A stretch of 64,000 nt of DNA from WLJO01 sp945889085 (GCA_945889085.1 CAMDBM010000002.1:29318-93317); one strand, 5' to 3'. Counted from the first letter of the stretch, positions 8,305 through 17,550 are shown. Program-made: numbers and translations. The notes: a model not told the origin generated them from the letters alone.

Positions 8305-11022
8305 CTAACGGGTGTTGCGGGTACGGGCAGAGATGAACTTGCGGGCCTCCTCGGCGACCAGCACGCTGCTGGCCACCGCGATGCACACGAACCACTGGGC
8401 GAGGCTGATCGACATGGTGTCGAACAGGCTCTGCATCGGGCCGAAATGCGTGACGCCGACCTGCAGGAGGAGCACGGCGGCAAGCGAGACCCACAGCCAA
8501 CGGTTCCGCAGGGTCGAGCGCCTGAACACGCTGCGCGTGTCGTGGCGGGCATTGAGGATGTTGAAGAACTGGAAGAGCACGAAGGTGTTGAATGCCATCG
8601 TCCCAGCGATCGAGGCCGTGCCTGCGCTGAGTGCGGGCCCGGGTGCGAACTCGAGCACGAGGAGCGTGCCGACGGCCATCACCAGGGCGGAGAGCCCGAC
8701 GCTGGCCCAGCGGCCGCGCGTCAGGATCCGCTCGTCTGCCGGTCGCGGTGCCGCGTGCATCGCGTCCGGTTCTTCTGCGTCAAGACCGAGCGCCATGGCC
8801 GGGGGGCCGTCCATGATGAGGTTGACCCAGAGGATTGCTACGGCAGTGAACGGCTTGCCGCTCGCGATGCCGATTATCGACGCAAGCAGGAACAGCACGG
8901 CGAACCCGAGCGTTGTGCTGAGCTGGAAGCGGACGAACTTCACAATGTTGGCGTAGATCGCCCGCCCCCGCCCGACGGCGCTGACGATCGTGGCGAAGTT
9001 GTCGTCGGCCAGCACCATGGTGGCGGCCTCCTTGCTCACATCCGTTCCGGTGATCCCCATGGCGATACCTAGGTCCGCCTGCTTGAGTGCCGGCGCGTCG
9101 TTCACCCCGTCACCGGTCATGGCAACCACGTGGCCCCGGTGCTGCAGGATGCGGACGAGCCGCAGCTTGTGCTCGGGAGAGACACGGGCGAACACCGCAA
9201 CCTCGTCCACGCGCTCGGCGAGTTGCTCGTCGCTCATCGCCTCGAGGTCCGCTCCCGAGAGCACGTCTCCCTCGAGGCCCAGTTCCCGAGCGATGGCGGT
9301 GGCGGTGGACGCGTGGTCTCCCGTGATCATCTTCACGGCGATACCAGCCCGGTGCGCCTGCACGATCGCGTCCCTTGCCTCTGCCCGTGCGGGGTCGACG
9401 ATTCCGACCAACGCGAGGAGCGTGAGGTCACGGACGAGGCCCATCGGCTCGCCCCCGCTTGACTGGAACTCCTGCCAGGCGTCGAGCGGCAGTTCCCGCT
9501 GGGCGATGGCCAGCACGCGATATCCGTTGTCGCCGAGGCGGCTGTTGTGGGCCTCGAGCGTCGCGCGGTGCTCGTTGATGTCCACTGCTGCGCCCGAACG
9601 GTCGATGACGCTCGTAGTGCGTGCGAGGAGCACGTCGGGGGCGCCCTTGACGAGGACCCGCACCATCACGTCGCCGTTGCTGTCGGCGAGCTCGTGCACC
9701 GTCGCCATGAACTTGTGCGTCGAGTCGAACGGCACCTCCGCAATCCGCGGATGCCGGGTGCGTAGCGGGCCGGCCTCTACGCCGCCCTTCGCGGCGAGCG
9801 CCACGAGCGCTCCCTCCGTCGGGTCGCCGACCAACTGCCAGTCGTTCTCGTTGCGCCGGATCTCGGCATCATTGCAGAGGACCATCGCGACGAGTGCAGT
9901 ATCGAGCCCAACGGGGTCGTCGTCGTTCTTGCGGCGGATCTCCCCCTCCGGGGAGTACCCGAGGCCGCTCACCGCATGCTCGTGCAACTGCGTAACCAGC
10001 TCCACAGCGGTCATCTCGTTGAGCGTCAGCGTTCCGGTCTTGTCGCTGCAGATCACGGTTGCGCAGCCGAGCGTCTCGACCGAGGCGAGTCGCTTCACGA
10101 TGGCGTTGCGCTTGGCGAGCTTGGAGACCCCGACGGCGAGCGTGACAACGGTGACGGCGGGCAGTCCCTCGGGGATGGCGGCGACCGCGAGCGCTACCGA
10201 GGTGAGGATCACCTTGCTCAGGGGCTCTCCGCGGATCAGCCCGATGATGAAGACCACGGCGACGATGCCCATGGCGAGCTTGGCGACGCTGTTGGCCAGA
10301 CCGTGGAGCTGTTTCTGCAACGGCGTGTCACCCGGCTCGGTTTCCCTGAGCAACGTCGCCAGTCGACCGATCTGGGTCTCCATCCCCGTGCCGGTCGCCA
10401 CGAACTCGCCGCGTCCGCGGGTGATTGCGCTGTTCATGAACACCATGCCGCTTCGGTCCCCGAGCGGGACCGACTCGTCGGTGGGTCCACCCACGGCCTT
10501 GACCACCGGCGTGCTCTCGCCGGTGAGGGCGGACTCTGCTGCCTCGAGATTCGCTGTGGAAATCAGCCGCCCGTCGGCCGGCACCCGGTCGCCGGCCTCG
10601 AGCAGCACAATGTCGCCGGGTACGACCTCGCGGGACTCGACGTACAGCAGCGAGCCGTCCCGGCGGACCCGGGCCCGGGAGGTCATCGAGTTCCGAAGTG
10701 CGTCAACCGACTTCTCGGCGCGCTGTTCTTGCATGAAACCGATCACCACGTTGAGGACAACGACGGTGAGGACAATCGCCGGGGTCTTGAGCTCTCCCGA
10801 CACGAGCCAGGCGACGACGGCGGCCGTGATGAGGAGCAGGATGAGCCTGTCGGTGAAGCCAGCGAGCAGGCGGCGCCACGCGGGCACACCGGCTGCGGCT
10901 ACGAGTTCGTTCGGCCCGTGGGAGTCCAGACGGAGGGCGGCTTCCTGTGTGGAAAGCCCGAGCGAAGCATCACCGCTGTTCGGTGCGGTTTCGGCGGGAA
11001 TGTTGGAGGCGGCAGTGCTCAC
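8305..11022 (-). CDS. P-type cation-transporting ATPase (P2, Ca2+-type)
   Basis: A 905-residue P2-family ATPase that exports cations, most likely Ca2+, across the plasma membrane. The phosphorylation motif is SDKTGTLT, the actuator loop is LTGEST, the hinge is GDGVNDAPALKQADLGIAMG, and the KGAP nucleotide-binding motif is present. Ten membrane segments are expected: about four before and six after the catalytic domains. The M4 segment reads AIPEGLPAVT, which matches the Ca2+-ATPase (PEGLP) signature. GTG 11022 has GAAGGA six nucleotides upstream and is preferred to TTG 11040. It heads an apparent operon with htpX and sits between the suf units without a clear functional tie. Confidence 0.92.
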   Translation of the reverse strand: MSTAASNIPAETAPNSGDASLGLSTQEAALRLDSHGPNELVAAAGVPAWRRLLAGFTDRLILLLITAAVVAWLVSGELKTPAIVLTVVVLNVVIGFMQEQRAEKSVDALRNSMTSRARVRRDGSLLYVESREVVPGDIVLLEAGDRVPADGRLISTANLEAAESALTGESTPVVKAVGGPTDESVPLGDRSGMVFMNSAITRGRGEFVATGTGMETQIGRLATLLRETEPGDTPLQKQLHGLANSVAKLAMGIVAVVFIIGLIRGEPLSKVILTSVALAVAAIPEGLPAVTVVTLAVGVSKLAKRNAIVKRLASVETLGCATVICSDKTGTLTLNEMTAVELVTQLHEHAVSGLGYSPEGEIRRKNDDDPVGLDTALVAMVLCNDAEIRRNENDWQLVGDPTEGALVALAAKGGVEAGPLRTRHPRIAEVPFDSTHKFMATVHELADSNGDVMVRVLVKGAPDVLLARTTSVIDRSGAAVDINEHRATLEAHNSRLGDNGYRVLAIAQRELPLDAWQEFQSSGGEPMGLVRDLTLLALVGIVDPARAEARDAIVQAHRAGIAVKMITGDHASTATAIARELGLEGDVLSGADLEAMSDEQLAERVDEVAVFARVSPEHKLRLVRILQHRGHVVAMTGDGVNDAPALKQADLGIAMGITGTDVSKEAATMVLADDNFATIVSAVGRGRAIYANIVKFVRFQLSTTLGFAVLFLLASIIGIASGKPFTAVAILWVNLIMDGPPAMALGLDAEEPDAMHAAPRPADERILTRGRWASVGLSALVMAVGTLLVLEFAPGPALSAGTASIAGTMAFNTFVLFQFFNILNARHDTRSVFRRSTLRNRWLWVSLAAVLLLQVGVTHFGPMQSLFDTMSISLAQWFVCIAVASSVLVAEEARKFISARTRNTR

Positions 11023-11224
11023 GAGGGTTCCTTCGGTCAAACGACGATGTTCGTTTTCCGAAGGTCTTTCCCGGCCCAGCTAGCTGGACCCACTGCAACC
11101 GGGTGTTTCCACCGTGATGACGACTGCAATGCGGAGGAATACTCCCCTTCTTGGATGCGGAGTTTACGGCACCCAGAAACACTTTCCACTCATCATCAGC
11201 GGGGCTGATGCGTAGGGAGTGTCC
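11023..11224. other. Intergenic region downstream of sufU
   Basis: About 200 nt between the ATPase start and the sufU stop, both on the minus strand. It must hold the ATPase promoter and the end of the sufC2-sufS-sufU transcript. The only structure I see is a 7-bp hairpin (CATCAGC/GCTGATG, 11194-11210) 15 nt beyond sufU, without a T-tract. Confidence 0.4.
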
Positions 11225-11665
11225 TCAAGCGCCGGCTTCGTCCATCGCCTGAGCGAGCGTTGTCCACGCGAGGGTCGCACACTTGATCCTCACGGGGAAC
11301 TTCACGACGCCCTGCAGTGCCTCGAGGTCGCCGAGGTTCACGTCCTCCGGTTCCCCGTCCACCTCAAGTCCCATCATGCGGCGGAATGCGTCGAGCACCC
11401 GGTGTGCATCGGCGACGGGCTTGCCCTTCACGGCCTGGGTCATCATCGAGGCAGAGGACTGGCTGATTGAACAGCCCTGACCGCCCACCTTCACGTCCCT
11501 CACCACGCCATCCTCGACGAAGAGGTACACCTGGATCTCGTCGCCGCACAGCGGATTGTGACCCTGGGCCACGACTGCTGGCGGTGTCTCGAGCGCACCA
11601 CGGTTCCGCGGGGTGCGGTAGTGGTCGAGGATGATCTCCCTATAGAGGTCTTCGAGTCCGGGCAC
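11225..11665 (-). CDS. sufU: SufU-type sulfur-transfer protein
   Basis: A 146-residue IscU-like protein of the SufU class, which accepts persulfide sulfur from SufS through a zinc site. Zinc-ligand positions are present: C40 and D42 (PLCGDEI), C65 (GQGCSIS) and C129 (RIKCATLAW). The insertion between the second and third Cys typical of SufU, as opposed to IscU, is present (GLEVDGEPEDVNLGDLEAL). It is 15 nt downstream of sufS and ends the minus-strand suf unit. The start is GTG 11665, preceded by GGACCTGC rather than a strong Shine-Dalgarno. The missing SufT/DUF59 gene usually found next is not in the window. Confidence 0.95.
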   Translation of the reverse strand: MPGLEDLYREIILDHYRTPRNRGALETPPAVVAQGHNPLCGDEIQVYLFVEDGVVRDVKVGGQGCSISQSSASMMTQAVKGKPVADAHRVLDAFRRMMGLEVDGEPEDVNLGDLEALQGVVKFPVRIKCATLAWTTLAQAMDEAGA

Positions 11666-11680
11666 AGCAGGTCCTTTCGA

Positions 11681-12913
11681 TCAGAAACCGAAGATATCGG
11701 TGGCCGAGTCGAGGGCGTCCGCCAGTGCATCGGCGTCGCTCTCGTCGTTGTAGATATAGAAACTCGCCCGGGTGGTGGCGGGTGTACCGAGGATCCGCAT
11801 GAGCGGCTTGGCGCAGTGGTGGCCGGCACGAACGCACACATTCGTCTGGTCCAGCACCTGGCTGACGTCGTGCGGGTGGATGCCGCGGAAATCGAACGAC
11901 AGGGTTGCCCCGCGAACCTCGATGTTGTCGGGACCGTAGATGCGGATGTCGTCGCCGAAGCGATCCTTCAGCAGGTTCAGGGCGTACACGGTGAGGTCCA
12001 TCTCGTGCTGGCGGATCTCGGCCATGCCGATCGACTCGAGGTACTCGATCGCCGCACCGAGGCCGACTGCCTCGATGATGGCCGGGGTGCCCGCCTCGAA
12101 CTTGGCGGGCAGTTCGGCGGTGTCGAATCCATCGAGACGCACGTCGCTGATCATGTTGCCACCGCCGAGGAAGGGGGGCATGGCGTCCAGCAGTGCTTCG
12201 TGGGCCCAGAGGACCCCGATACCAGTCGGCCCGCACAGCTTGTGCGAGGAGAACGCGAGGAAGTCCGCGCCCATGGCGCTCACGTCGGTGACATGGTGTG
12301 GAACGTACTGGCAACCGTCCACGATCGCGATCGCTCCGGCTGCGTGTGCGGCATCCGTGAGGCGACGCACCGGCGTGATGGTGCCGAGCACGTTGGACAT
12401 CGCGGTGAAGGAGAAGGCCTTGACCCCGTCGAGCAGGTGATCAAGATTCGTGAGGTCCAGCTGCCCATCATCGGTGAGCGGCACCCAACGGATGGCGAAA
12501 CCCTTCTCCGCCTGAAGCATCTGCCACGGCACGATGTTGGCGTGATGCTCCATGTGGGTAAGCAGCACTGCGTCATCGCTCGACAGGTTGGCGCGGCCCC
12601 ATGACTGCACCACGAGGTTGAGCGCCTCGGTGGCGTTCTTGGTGAAGATGACCTCGTGGGGCTTGCGGGCGTTGATGAATCGCTGTGTGATGGTCCTGGC
12701 CTGCTCGTAGCAATCGTTTGACTCGGCGGCGAGTCGGTACGAACTGCGGTTCACCGGCGCGTACGAATTACGCATGAACCCGGCCATCGCGTCGATGACC
12801 TGTCGGGGCTTCTGGGTGGAGTTTGCCGAGTCCAGGAACACGAGCCGCTTACCGTCGATCATGCGATCGAAGATCGGGAAGTCACCCTTGATCGTTGCGG
12901 CGTGCAGGCCCAT
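11681..12913 (-). CDS. sufS: Cysteine desulfurase SufS
   Basis: PLP-dependent group II cysteine desulfurase, 410 residues, releasing sulfur from L-cysteine as an enzyme persulfide for SufU. PLP lysine K225 is in SSHKLCGPTG, and the persulfide-forming C367 is in RAGHHCAKP within the short loop typical of SufS. The cofactor-binding aspartate D199 is in VDGCQ, where most homologues have VDGAQ. ATG 12913 gives the standard N terminus. It is 13 nt downstream of sufC2 and 15 nt upstream of sufU, so the three form a tight unit with the two partner activities expected of a SufS-SufU pair. Confidence 0.95.
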   Translation of the reverse strand: MGLHAATIKGDFPIFDRMIDGKRLVFLDSANSTQKPRQVIDAMAGFMRNSYAPVNRSSYRLAAESNDCYEQARTITQRFINARKPHEVIFTKNATEALNLVVQSWGRANLSSDDAVLLTHMEHHANIVPWQMLQAEKGFAIRWVPLTDDGQLDLTNLDHLLDGVKAFSFTAMSNVLGTITPVRRLTDAAHAAGAIAIVDGCQYVPHHVTDVSAMGADFLAFSSHKLCGPTGIGVLWAHEALLDAMPPFLGGGNMISDVRLDGFDTAELPAKFEAGTPAIIEAVGLGAAIEYLESIGMAEIRQHEMDLTVYALNLLKDRFGDDIRIYGPDNIEVRGATLSFDFRGIHPHDVSQVLDQTNVCVRAGHHCAKPLMRILGTPATTRASFYIYNDESDADALADALDSATDIFGF

Positions 12914-12926
12914 GGTGCAGTGTCCC

Positions 12927-13709
12927 TCAGTCGGCCCCGCGGAAGGCTTCGTAGCCGTCCCGCTCGAGGCGTTCGGCAAGCTCCATGCCGCCGGAGGCAA
13001 CGATACGACCCGCCACCATGATGTGCACGAAGTCCGGCTGTAGCTCGTCGAGCAGGCGCTGGTAGTGCGTGATGAGCAGGATGCCGAGCTGCGAGCGGTC
13101 CTTGCGGATCTCACGGATGCCGGTGGCGACAACCCGCAGCGCGTCGATGTCGAGCCCGGAGTCGGTCTCGTCGAGGATCGCGAGTTCGGGCTCGAGGATG
13201 GCCATCTGCATGATCTCGTTGCGCTTCTTCTCGCCACCGGAGAACCCCTCGTTCAGGTACCGGTCAACGAAGGACGAGTCCATGCCGAGGCGCTTCATCC
13301 AGTCCATGGTGGCGAGGCGCAGTTCGAGCACTGAGAGGTCAAGGCCCTTGCGGGCAGACAGGGCCTGCCGGAGGAACTGGATGACCGAGACACCCTGGAT
13401 CTCTTGCGGGTACTGGAACGCGAGGAACATGCCGCTCTTGGCCCGTACATCGGTGGGCCACTGGGTGACGTCGTCGCCGTCGTACAGGATCCGACCGCTG
13501 GTGACCTCGTACGCCGGGTTGCCGAGCAGCGTGTTGGCGAGGGTGGACTTGCCCGAGCCGTTGGGCCCCATGATGGCGTGCACCTCACCGCGGCGAACCA
13601 CGAGATCGAGCCCCTTCAGGATGTCGGCACCGGGGTCGGCGCCCTCCTCGGGTGTCGGTCGGGCATGGAGGTCCTCAATGTGCAGCAGGTCAGCAGCCGT
13701 GTCGGTCAC
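12927..13709 (-). CDS. sufC: Fe-S assembly ATPase SufC (copy 2)
   Basis: A second SufC ABC ATPase, 260 residues. It has Walker A GPNGSGKST, signature FSGGEKKR, Walker B LAILDETDSGLD and an H-loop ITHYQR, and looks like the more conventional of the two copies. About 17 extra residues near the N terminus (PTPEEGADPGADI) precede the first strand. It starts at GTG 13709, seven nucleotides after a TAGACT -10, so the transcript is probably leaderless. It is the first gene of sufC2-sufS-sufU and carries suf operator site C just upstream. It may interact with SufB/SufD in place of copy 1 or supply a differently regulated complex. Confidence 0.95.
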   Translation of the reverse strand: MTDTAADLLHIEDLHARPTPEEGADPGADILKGLDLVVRRGEVHAIMGPNGSGKSTLANTLLGNPAYEVTSGRILYDGDDVTQWPTDVRAKSGMFLAFQYPQEIQGVSVIQFLRQALSARKGLDLSVLELRLATMDWMKRLGMDSSFVDRYLNEGFSGGEKKRNEIMQMAILEPELAILDETDSGLDIDALRVVATGIREIRKDRSQLGILLITHYQRLLDELQPDFVHIMVAGRIVASGGMELAERLERDGYEAFRGAD

Positions 13710-13716
13710 GCTTCTC

Positions 13717-13722
13717 AGTCTA
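13717..13722 (-). promoter_or_regulatory. -10 element of sufC2-sufS-sufU
   Basis: TAGACT on the minus strand, seven nucleotides before GTG 13709. With a 17-nt spacer the -35 would be TAGTGG, inside the suf operator at 13736-13761. Confidence 0.55.
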
Positions 13723-13735
13723 TTTCCGGCCCGGG

Positions 13736-13761
13736 ATTTCCACTATCTGCGTAGGGGAAAC
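13736..13761. promoter_or_regulatory. suf operator site C (sufC2-sufS-sufU promoter)
   Basis: The best-formed of the three suf dyads: TTTCCACTA-N6-TAGGGGAAA, matching site A in every conserved position (ATT-N3-ACTA-N6-TAGK-GGA-AA). It covers the predicted -35 of the divergent suf unit. The same TTTCC/GGAAA spacing recurs in the dyad before metY (42933-42960). Confidence 0.7.
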
Positions 13762-13781
13762 GTCTGGGGGCGTGCGGCGGG

Positions 13782-14738
13782 TCAGTTCCCGGAGCGCAGA
13801 CGGGACCAGAGTGCCCGGTAGGAGGGGTATTCGAGCGCTTCGCTGACGTAGCCGGCCTCCACCAGCGCCAGGTGGTAGCGCGGGAGATTCCTGAATGGCA
13901 CGCCGCTGTCGACGTGGTGGGCGAGGTGCCAGCCGATGCGGTACGGCACGAGGGCGAAGCGAGCGAACAAGTGCTGGCGGACCGAGTGGGTGGTTTCCCG
14001 GCGGTCCTCCGACGCCCGCAGTCCGCCGTGCTCGGCGATGGAACGCAGACGGTTGATGACCCGCCACACCGTGAGGTAGGGCAGCAGCCAGAGCAGCGGG
14101 TACATGAGCGGGTGCCCGAACAAGGTCATCAGCACCGCGAGCCCGATCTGCACGAGCACGATCTTCAGGAACGTGAGGCGCACCCGTCGGTCCGCGTTGC
14201 GCAATCCGTTGCGCCACTGGCCGACGAGAAGTTTCAGCCCCGTGGAACCGCGTGCATCGCGCCACAGCTTGCGGCGGAATGACGAAGGGCTGACGGGGTA
14301 GCCGCGGTAGAGCGGGATGTCTGGCTCGTCAGGGCCGAACTCCTGGCGGTGGTGCGCCATGTGCACGCGACGGTAGGCGTCGGTGGACGTCCAGGCCGGG
14401 AAGCCGAGTATCCATCTGCCGACAACGTCGTTGGCCGCCTTGTTGCTGAACAGCAGGCGGTGCGCGGCCTCGTGCATGAGCGACGCGAACTGCGCGTTGG
14501 TGCGCCCGAGCAGCAATACGGCGACGATCCATGCGGCCGGCCACCACGCCCACTGCGTCGTCCATGCTGAGGCCCACAGGATCGCGAGTGTCTGCACGTA
14601 GACGGAGAGGACCGAGAGCGCGTTGCGCAGGTTCGGGATGCGGCGCAGTTCCTCGCGGAAGGCCGGCGTGGTGCGTCCGTCGGGACGGATGAGCGCGGTC
14701 TCGTGCGCAGGAGCCAACAGCTTCGGCTCGGGAACCAT
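13782..14738 (-). CDS. Membrane fatty acid desaturase / hydroxylase
   Basis: Integral-membrane di-iron enzyme of the fatty acid desaturase family, about 318 residues. The three histidine boxes are present in order: HEAAH, HMAHH and HLAHH. Hydrophobic segments lie before box 1 (about residues 45-75) and between boxes 2 and 3 (about 185-220), the usual topology with the boxes facing the cytoplasm. The substrate could be an acyl-lipid, acyl-CoA or carotenoid and cannot be assigned. The start is uncertain: ATG 14738 is used because the longer frame to 14843 would overlap the divergent gene. The interval to sufC2 holds only that promoter. Confidence 0.85.
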   Translation of the reverse strand: MVPEPKLLAPAHETALIRPDGRTTPAFREELRRIPNLRNALSVLSVYVQTLAILWASAWTTQWAWWPAAWIVAVLLLGRTNAQFASLMHEAAHRLLFSNKAANDVVGRWILGFPAWTSTDAYRRVHMAHHRQEFGPDEPDIPLYRGYPVSPSSFRRKLWRDARGSTGLKLLVGQWRNGLRNADRRVRLTFLKIVLVQIGLAVLMTLFGHPLMYPLLWLLPYLTVWRVINRLRSIAEHGGLRASEDRRETTHSVRQHLFARFALVPYRIGWHLAHHVDSGVPFRNLPRYHLALVEAGYVSEALEYPSYRALWSRLRSGN

Positions 14739-14818
14739 CGTCGCGACCACGTCGAGAACGTACTCCGCTCGGTGTGGCGCTTGTGCCTTGGTGTGCGGCG
14801 CGGTGGCAGGATAGGCCG

Positions 14819-15550
14819 ATGGATCACCAGCAGAACTGCGCAATCGCCGCCACGCTCATCGATCGCATGGCAGGGCTGCTGAGCGAGGCAGACCTGTCGA
14901 CCCCGGTCCCCACGTGTCCGGGATGGGATCTCGCACGGTTGATCACCCACGTGGGCGGCATTCACCGTTGGGCGGTCCAGTTGGTGGAGGCCCGGGCCCA
15001 GGAGCGGGTCGCACCTACCAAGGGCGAACGCGGCGACGATCTTGTTGCGTGGCTGGCGGCAGGTGCCCTCCCCGTTGCCGGTCTCGTCACTGCGGACCCG
15101 AACGACCGCATGTGGTCGTGGGGCAAGGAGCAGACGGTGGGCTTCTGGACCCGACGCCTCGTCCACGAGACAGCCGTGCACTACGCGGATGCGGCGATCG
15201 CGCTCGGTGTTGAGCCGCAGATCGAGGCACCCATCGCCGTTGACGGCATTGACGAGAGCCTCGGGAATCTTCCGTTCGCTACATGGTCGCCCACGGTCGC
15301 CAACCTGCGCGGCACCGATTCCATCCACCTGCACGGCACCGACACCGAGGGTGCCGAGTGGATGATCCAGATGAACGACAGCGGCTACACGTTCGATCAT
15401 TCGCACGGCAAGGGATCGGTTGCGGTACGCGGTGCAGCGGTGGACCTCTACCTGCTGCTGCAGGGCCGTCGTTCGCTCGACAGCGATCGGTTCGAGACGT
15501 TCGGCGACCGAGCGGTCATCGAGTTCTGGCTGGCGAACGCATCGACGTGA
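14819..15550 (+). CDS. Maleylpyruvate isomerase family (MDMPI/DinB-like) protein
   Basis: A 243-residue protein of the mycothiol-dependent maleylpyruvate isomerase-like family, metal-dependent four-helix-bundle proteins (DinB superfamily) common in actinobacteria. The opening IAATLIDRMAGLLSEADLSTPVPTCPGWDLARLITHVGG segment (residues ~9-47) contains the CPGW motif and the first metal-ligand His region; HETAVHYADA (about 121-130) carries the other two expected histidines. A C-terminal SCP2-like domain follows. The individual reaction is unknown. Its stop lies immediately before the convergent acyl-CoA synthetase stop at 15551. Confidence 0.85.
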   Translation: MDHQQNCAIAATLIDRMAGLLSEADLSTPVPTCPGWDLARLITHVGGIHRWAVQLVEARAQERVAPTKGERGDDLVAWLAAGALPVAGLVTADPNDRMWSWGKEQTVGFWTRRLVHETAVHYADAAIALGVEPQIEAPIAVDGIDESLGNLPFATWSPTVANLRGTDSIHLHGTDTEGAEWMIQMNDSGYTFDHSHGKGSVAVRGAAVDLYLLLQGRRSLDSDRFETFGDRAVIEFWLANAST

Positions 15551-16993
15551 TCAGCTGCGCTCGGCGCGCAAGGCGGAGCGGCGCACCTTGCCGGCGTCGT
15601 CCCGCACGGCCTCGCTCGTGTACTCGAACGTGCGCGGGATCTTGTAGCGCACGAGTCGCTCGGCGAGGAACGTACGCAGTTCGTTGTCGGTAACGGGGCA
15701 GACCGCCTGCACGATGGCATGGATGCGGTTGCCGAGGTCGTCATCGGGAATGCCAACCACGGCGCACGAGCGCACGGCGGGGTGCTCGTCGATGGCAGCC
15801 TCCACCTCGGCCGGGTAGATGTTGGCACCACCCGAGAGGATCATGTCGCTCCTGCGGTCGCCGAGATACAGGTAACCCTCCCCGTCGAAATGGCCCATGT
15901 CGCCAAGGCTCTCCCAGCCGTCGGGTGAGAGGCGTGCATCAGCGCCCACGTACCGGTAGGTCGGGTTGGCCGACAGCGAGCGCATGAACACCTCGCCCTC
16001 GTTGCCGATGGGCACCTCCACGAAGGTCTCCGGGTCGAGAACCTTCATTTCGCCGACGAGACAGCGACCGACCGAACCCCTGTGTGTGAGCCACTCATCG
16101 CCACGGATGATGGTGATCGCCTGTGCCTCGGTGCCGGCGTACAGCTCCCAGATCCTCTCGCCGCCGAGCCATTCGATCCACGCCTGCTTCAGCCACGGCG
16201 GGCACGGCGCCGCCATGTGCCACACGGTTTCGAGCGACGAGAGGTCGTAGCGATTACGCACGTCGTCGGGCAGGCGCCAGATGCGCAGCATCATCGTTGG
16301 CACGAGCAACAACCAGTCGGCTCTGTGGCGCTGAATCTCGGCAAGGGTGCTCTCGGCATCGAACTTCTCGAGGATGCTGATGTGATTGCCGTGGAATAGC
16401 GCCTGCGTGGAGAAGCCGAACGGAGCGTTGTGATACAGCGGCCCTGGCACGCACACGCTGCCGTCCACCTTGATGCCCTGCGCTGTCTGACCTTCGTTCA
16501 CCACACCGGGGTCGCCCGACACGATGAGTTTGGGGCGACCGGTGGAGCCACCCGATGTCGGCGCCTTCCACGTGGGCGACACAGCATCGGGTAGCTCGGT
16601 GTCCGCGTACTTGCTCTCTGGCTCCCAACCGACCGGGATCACGGTGAAGCCCGGGTGCTTTGCTGGATCGGCACCGACAACGAGTGCGGGTTGTGCAAGG
16701 TCGACGATCGCCTGGCGCTCGCGATCGGGGAGACGGTGCGAGATGGGCTGCGGCACTGCACCGAGTTTCCATGCGGCAGTCGCGGCCTCATAGAACGCAA
16801 TCGAATTAGGAAGGCCGATGGTGACGTAGCTGCCGGCCGTCACGCCCAGGTCCGCAAAGGCTCGGGCCAAGCGATTAGTCCGGAGATCGAGGTCGCGGCG
16901 AGTAATGGTGCGTTCACCACAGGTGATCGCCGGCCGGTGAGGGTCCGCGGCGGCTTTGGAGCTGATTGCACGACTGATCGAGAGCTGTCCCAT
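15551..16993 (-). CDS. AMP-forming acyl-CoA synthetase (ANL family)
   Basis: A 480-residue adenylate-forming enzyme that activates a carboxylic acid to its CoA thioester. The phosphate-binding loop reads TSGGSTGRPK, followed by the A5-type YAGTEAQ motif, the hinge aspartate region SLGDMGHFDGEGYLYLGDR (about 360-378), and the C-terminal catalytic-lysine segment near DDAGKVRRS. The fold is slightly shorter than the typical ~530 residues. It resembles the bile-acid/steroid-CoA ligase branch seen in actinobacteria, but the substrate is not assignable. ATG 16993 has a TACAGT hexamer nine nucleotides upstream, so the leader would be only 2-3 nt. The gene is divergent from the pilin gene. Confidence 0.88.
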   Translation of the reverse strand: MGQLSISRAISSKAAADPHRPAITCGERTITRRDLDLRTNRLARAFADLGVTAGSYVTIGLPNSIAFYEAATAAWKLGAVPQPISHRLPDRERQAIVDLAQPALVVGADPAKHPGFTVIPVGWEPESKYADTELPDAVSPTWKAPTSGGSTGRPKLIVSGDPGVVNEGQTAQGIKVDGSVCVPGPLYHNAPFGFSTQALFHGNHISILEKFDAESTLAEIQRHRADWLLLVPTMMLRIWRLPDDVRNRYDLSSLETVWHMAAPCPPWLKQAWIEWLGGERIWELYAGTEAQAITIIRGDEWLTHRGSVGRCLVGEMKVLDPETFVEVPIGNEGEVFMRSLSANPTYRYVGADARLSPDGWESLGDMGHFDGEGYLYLGDRRSDMILSGGANIYPAEVEAAIDEHPAVRSCAVVGIPDDDLGNRIHAIVQAVCPVTDNELRTFLAERLVRYKIPRTFEYTSEAVRDDAGKVRRSALRAERS

Positions 16994-17002
16994 GGGCGGG
17001 GG

Positions 17003-17008
17003 ACTGTA
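17003..17008 (-). promoter_or_regulatory. -10 element of the acyl-CoA synthetase gene
   Basis: TACAGT on the minus strand, nine nucleotides before ATG 16993. Confidence 0.45.
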
Positions 17009-17067
17009 CTCGTTTCCTCTGCTCACGGACCGTGACCAGATCGTCACAAAAATCTTCCCGCCAGATA

Positions 17068-17096
17068 TTGCCAGAGCGTGGTGGACCGACTACAGT
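17068..17096 (+). promoter_or_regulatory. pilA promoter
   Basis: TTGCCA (17068-17073) and TACAGT (17091-17096) with a 17-nt spacer form a clear housekeeping-sigma promoter. The predicted leader of about 76 nt before ATG 17179 contains a small GTGGC/GCCAC hairpin. Confidence 0.65.
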
Positions 17097-17178
17097 ACGT
17101 AGCAGTCAAGGGACACCGTCAGCGTCTCGTGGACCGAGGGTGGCAACTCCGCCACTCAACAAGTTGGAGGGAACTTAC

Positions 17179-17526
17179 ATGGACCGCAAAGCACTCATCG
17201 CCAAGAAGCGCAAGGACAAGGGCTTCACGCTCATCGAATTGCTCATCGTCATCGCCATCCTCGGCATCCTCAGCACCATCGTCGTGCTGTCGGTCCGTGG
17301 TATCCAGGACCGTGGCCAGTCGTCTGCCTGCTCCAGCGACAAGAAGTCGCTCGAGACCTCTTACGAGACGGCTCTCGCCAACGGCCTCGACCTGACCACC
17401 CCGGTCGCCGCCGACGTGTCCAGCTCGCTGGTCGCCAACGGCTACCTGCACGCCGAGTCGGCCTGGTACAACGTCGGCTCAGACGGATCCGTGACTGTCA
17501 AGACGGGCGTCACGGCCTGCACCTGA
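17179..17526 (+). CDS. pilA: Type IV major pilin (PilA-like)
   Basis: A 115-residue type IV prepilin. A 15-residue basic leader ends in Gly, then FTLIELLIVIAILGILSTIVVLSV, the class III signal and N-terminal polymerisation helix with the conserved Glu at +5. The globular part is small (about 75 residues), with one Cys just after the helix (SACSSD) and one at the C terminus (TACT) that could close a disulfide loop. GGAGG lies nine nucleotides before the ATG. With its own strong promoter and a strong terminator (17551-17590) it is monocistronic, as expected for the abundant major subunit. It would be processed by PilD (19671) and assembled by PilB/PilC (26571, 25345). Confidence 0.93.
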   Translation: MDRKALIAKKRKDKGFTLIELLIVIAILGILSTIVVLSVRGIQDRGQSSACSSDKKSLETSYETALANGLDLTTPVAADVSSSLVANGYLHAESAWYNVGSDGSVTVKTGVTACT

Positions 17527-17550
17527 TGCACTGACGCAGCGACTTCGCTG

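Noticed and set aside
8990..11083. 697-codon open frame on the plus strand
   Set aside because: Antisense to the P-type ATPase, low-complexity Ser/Arg/Thr composition, no start signals.
11194..11210. 7-bp hairpin after sufU as a terminator
   Set aside because: Short stem and no T-tract on the minus strand; not distinguishable from chance in GC-rich DNA.
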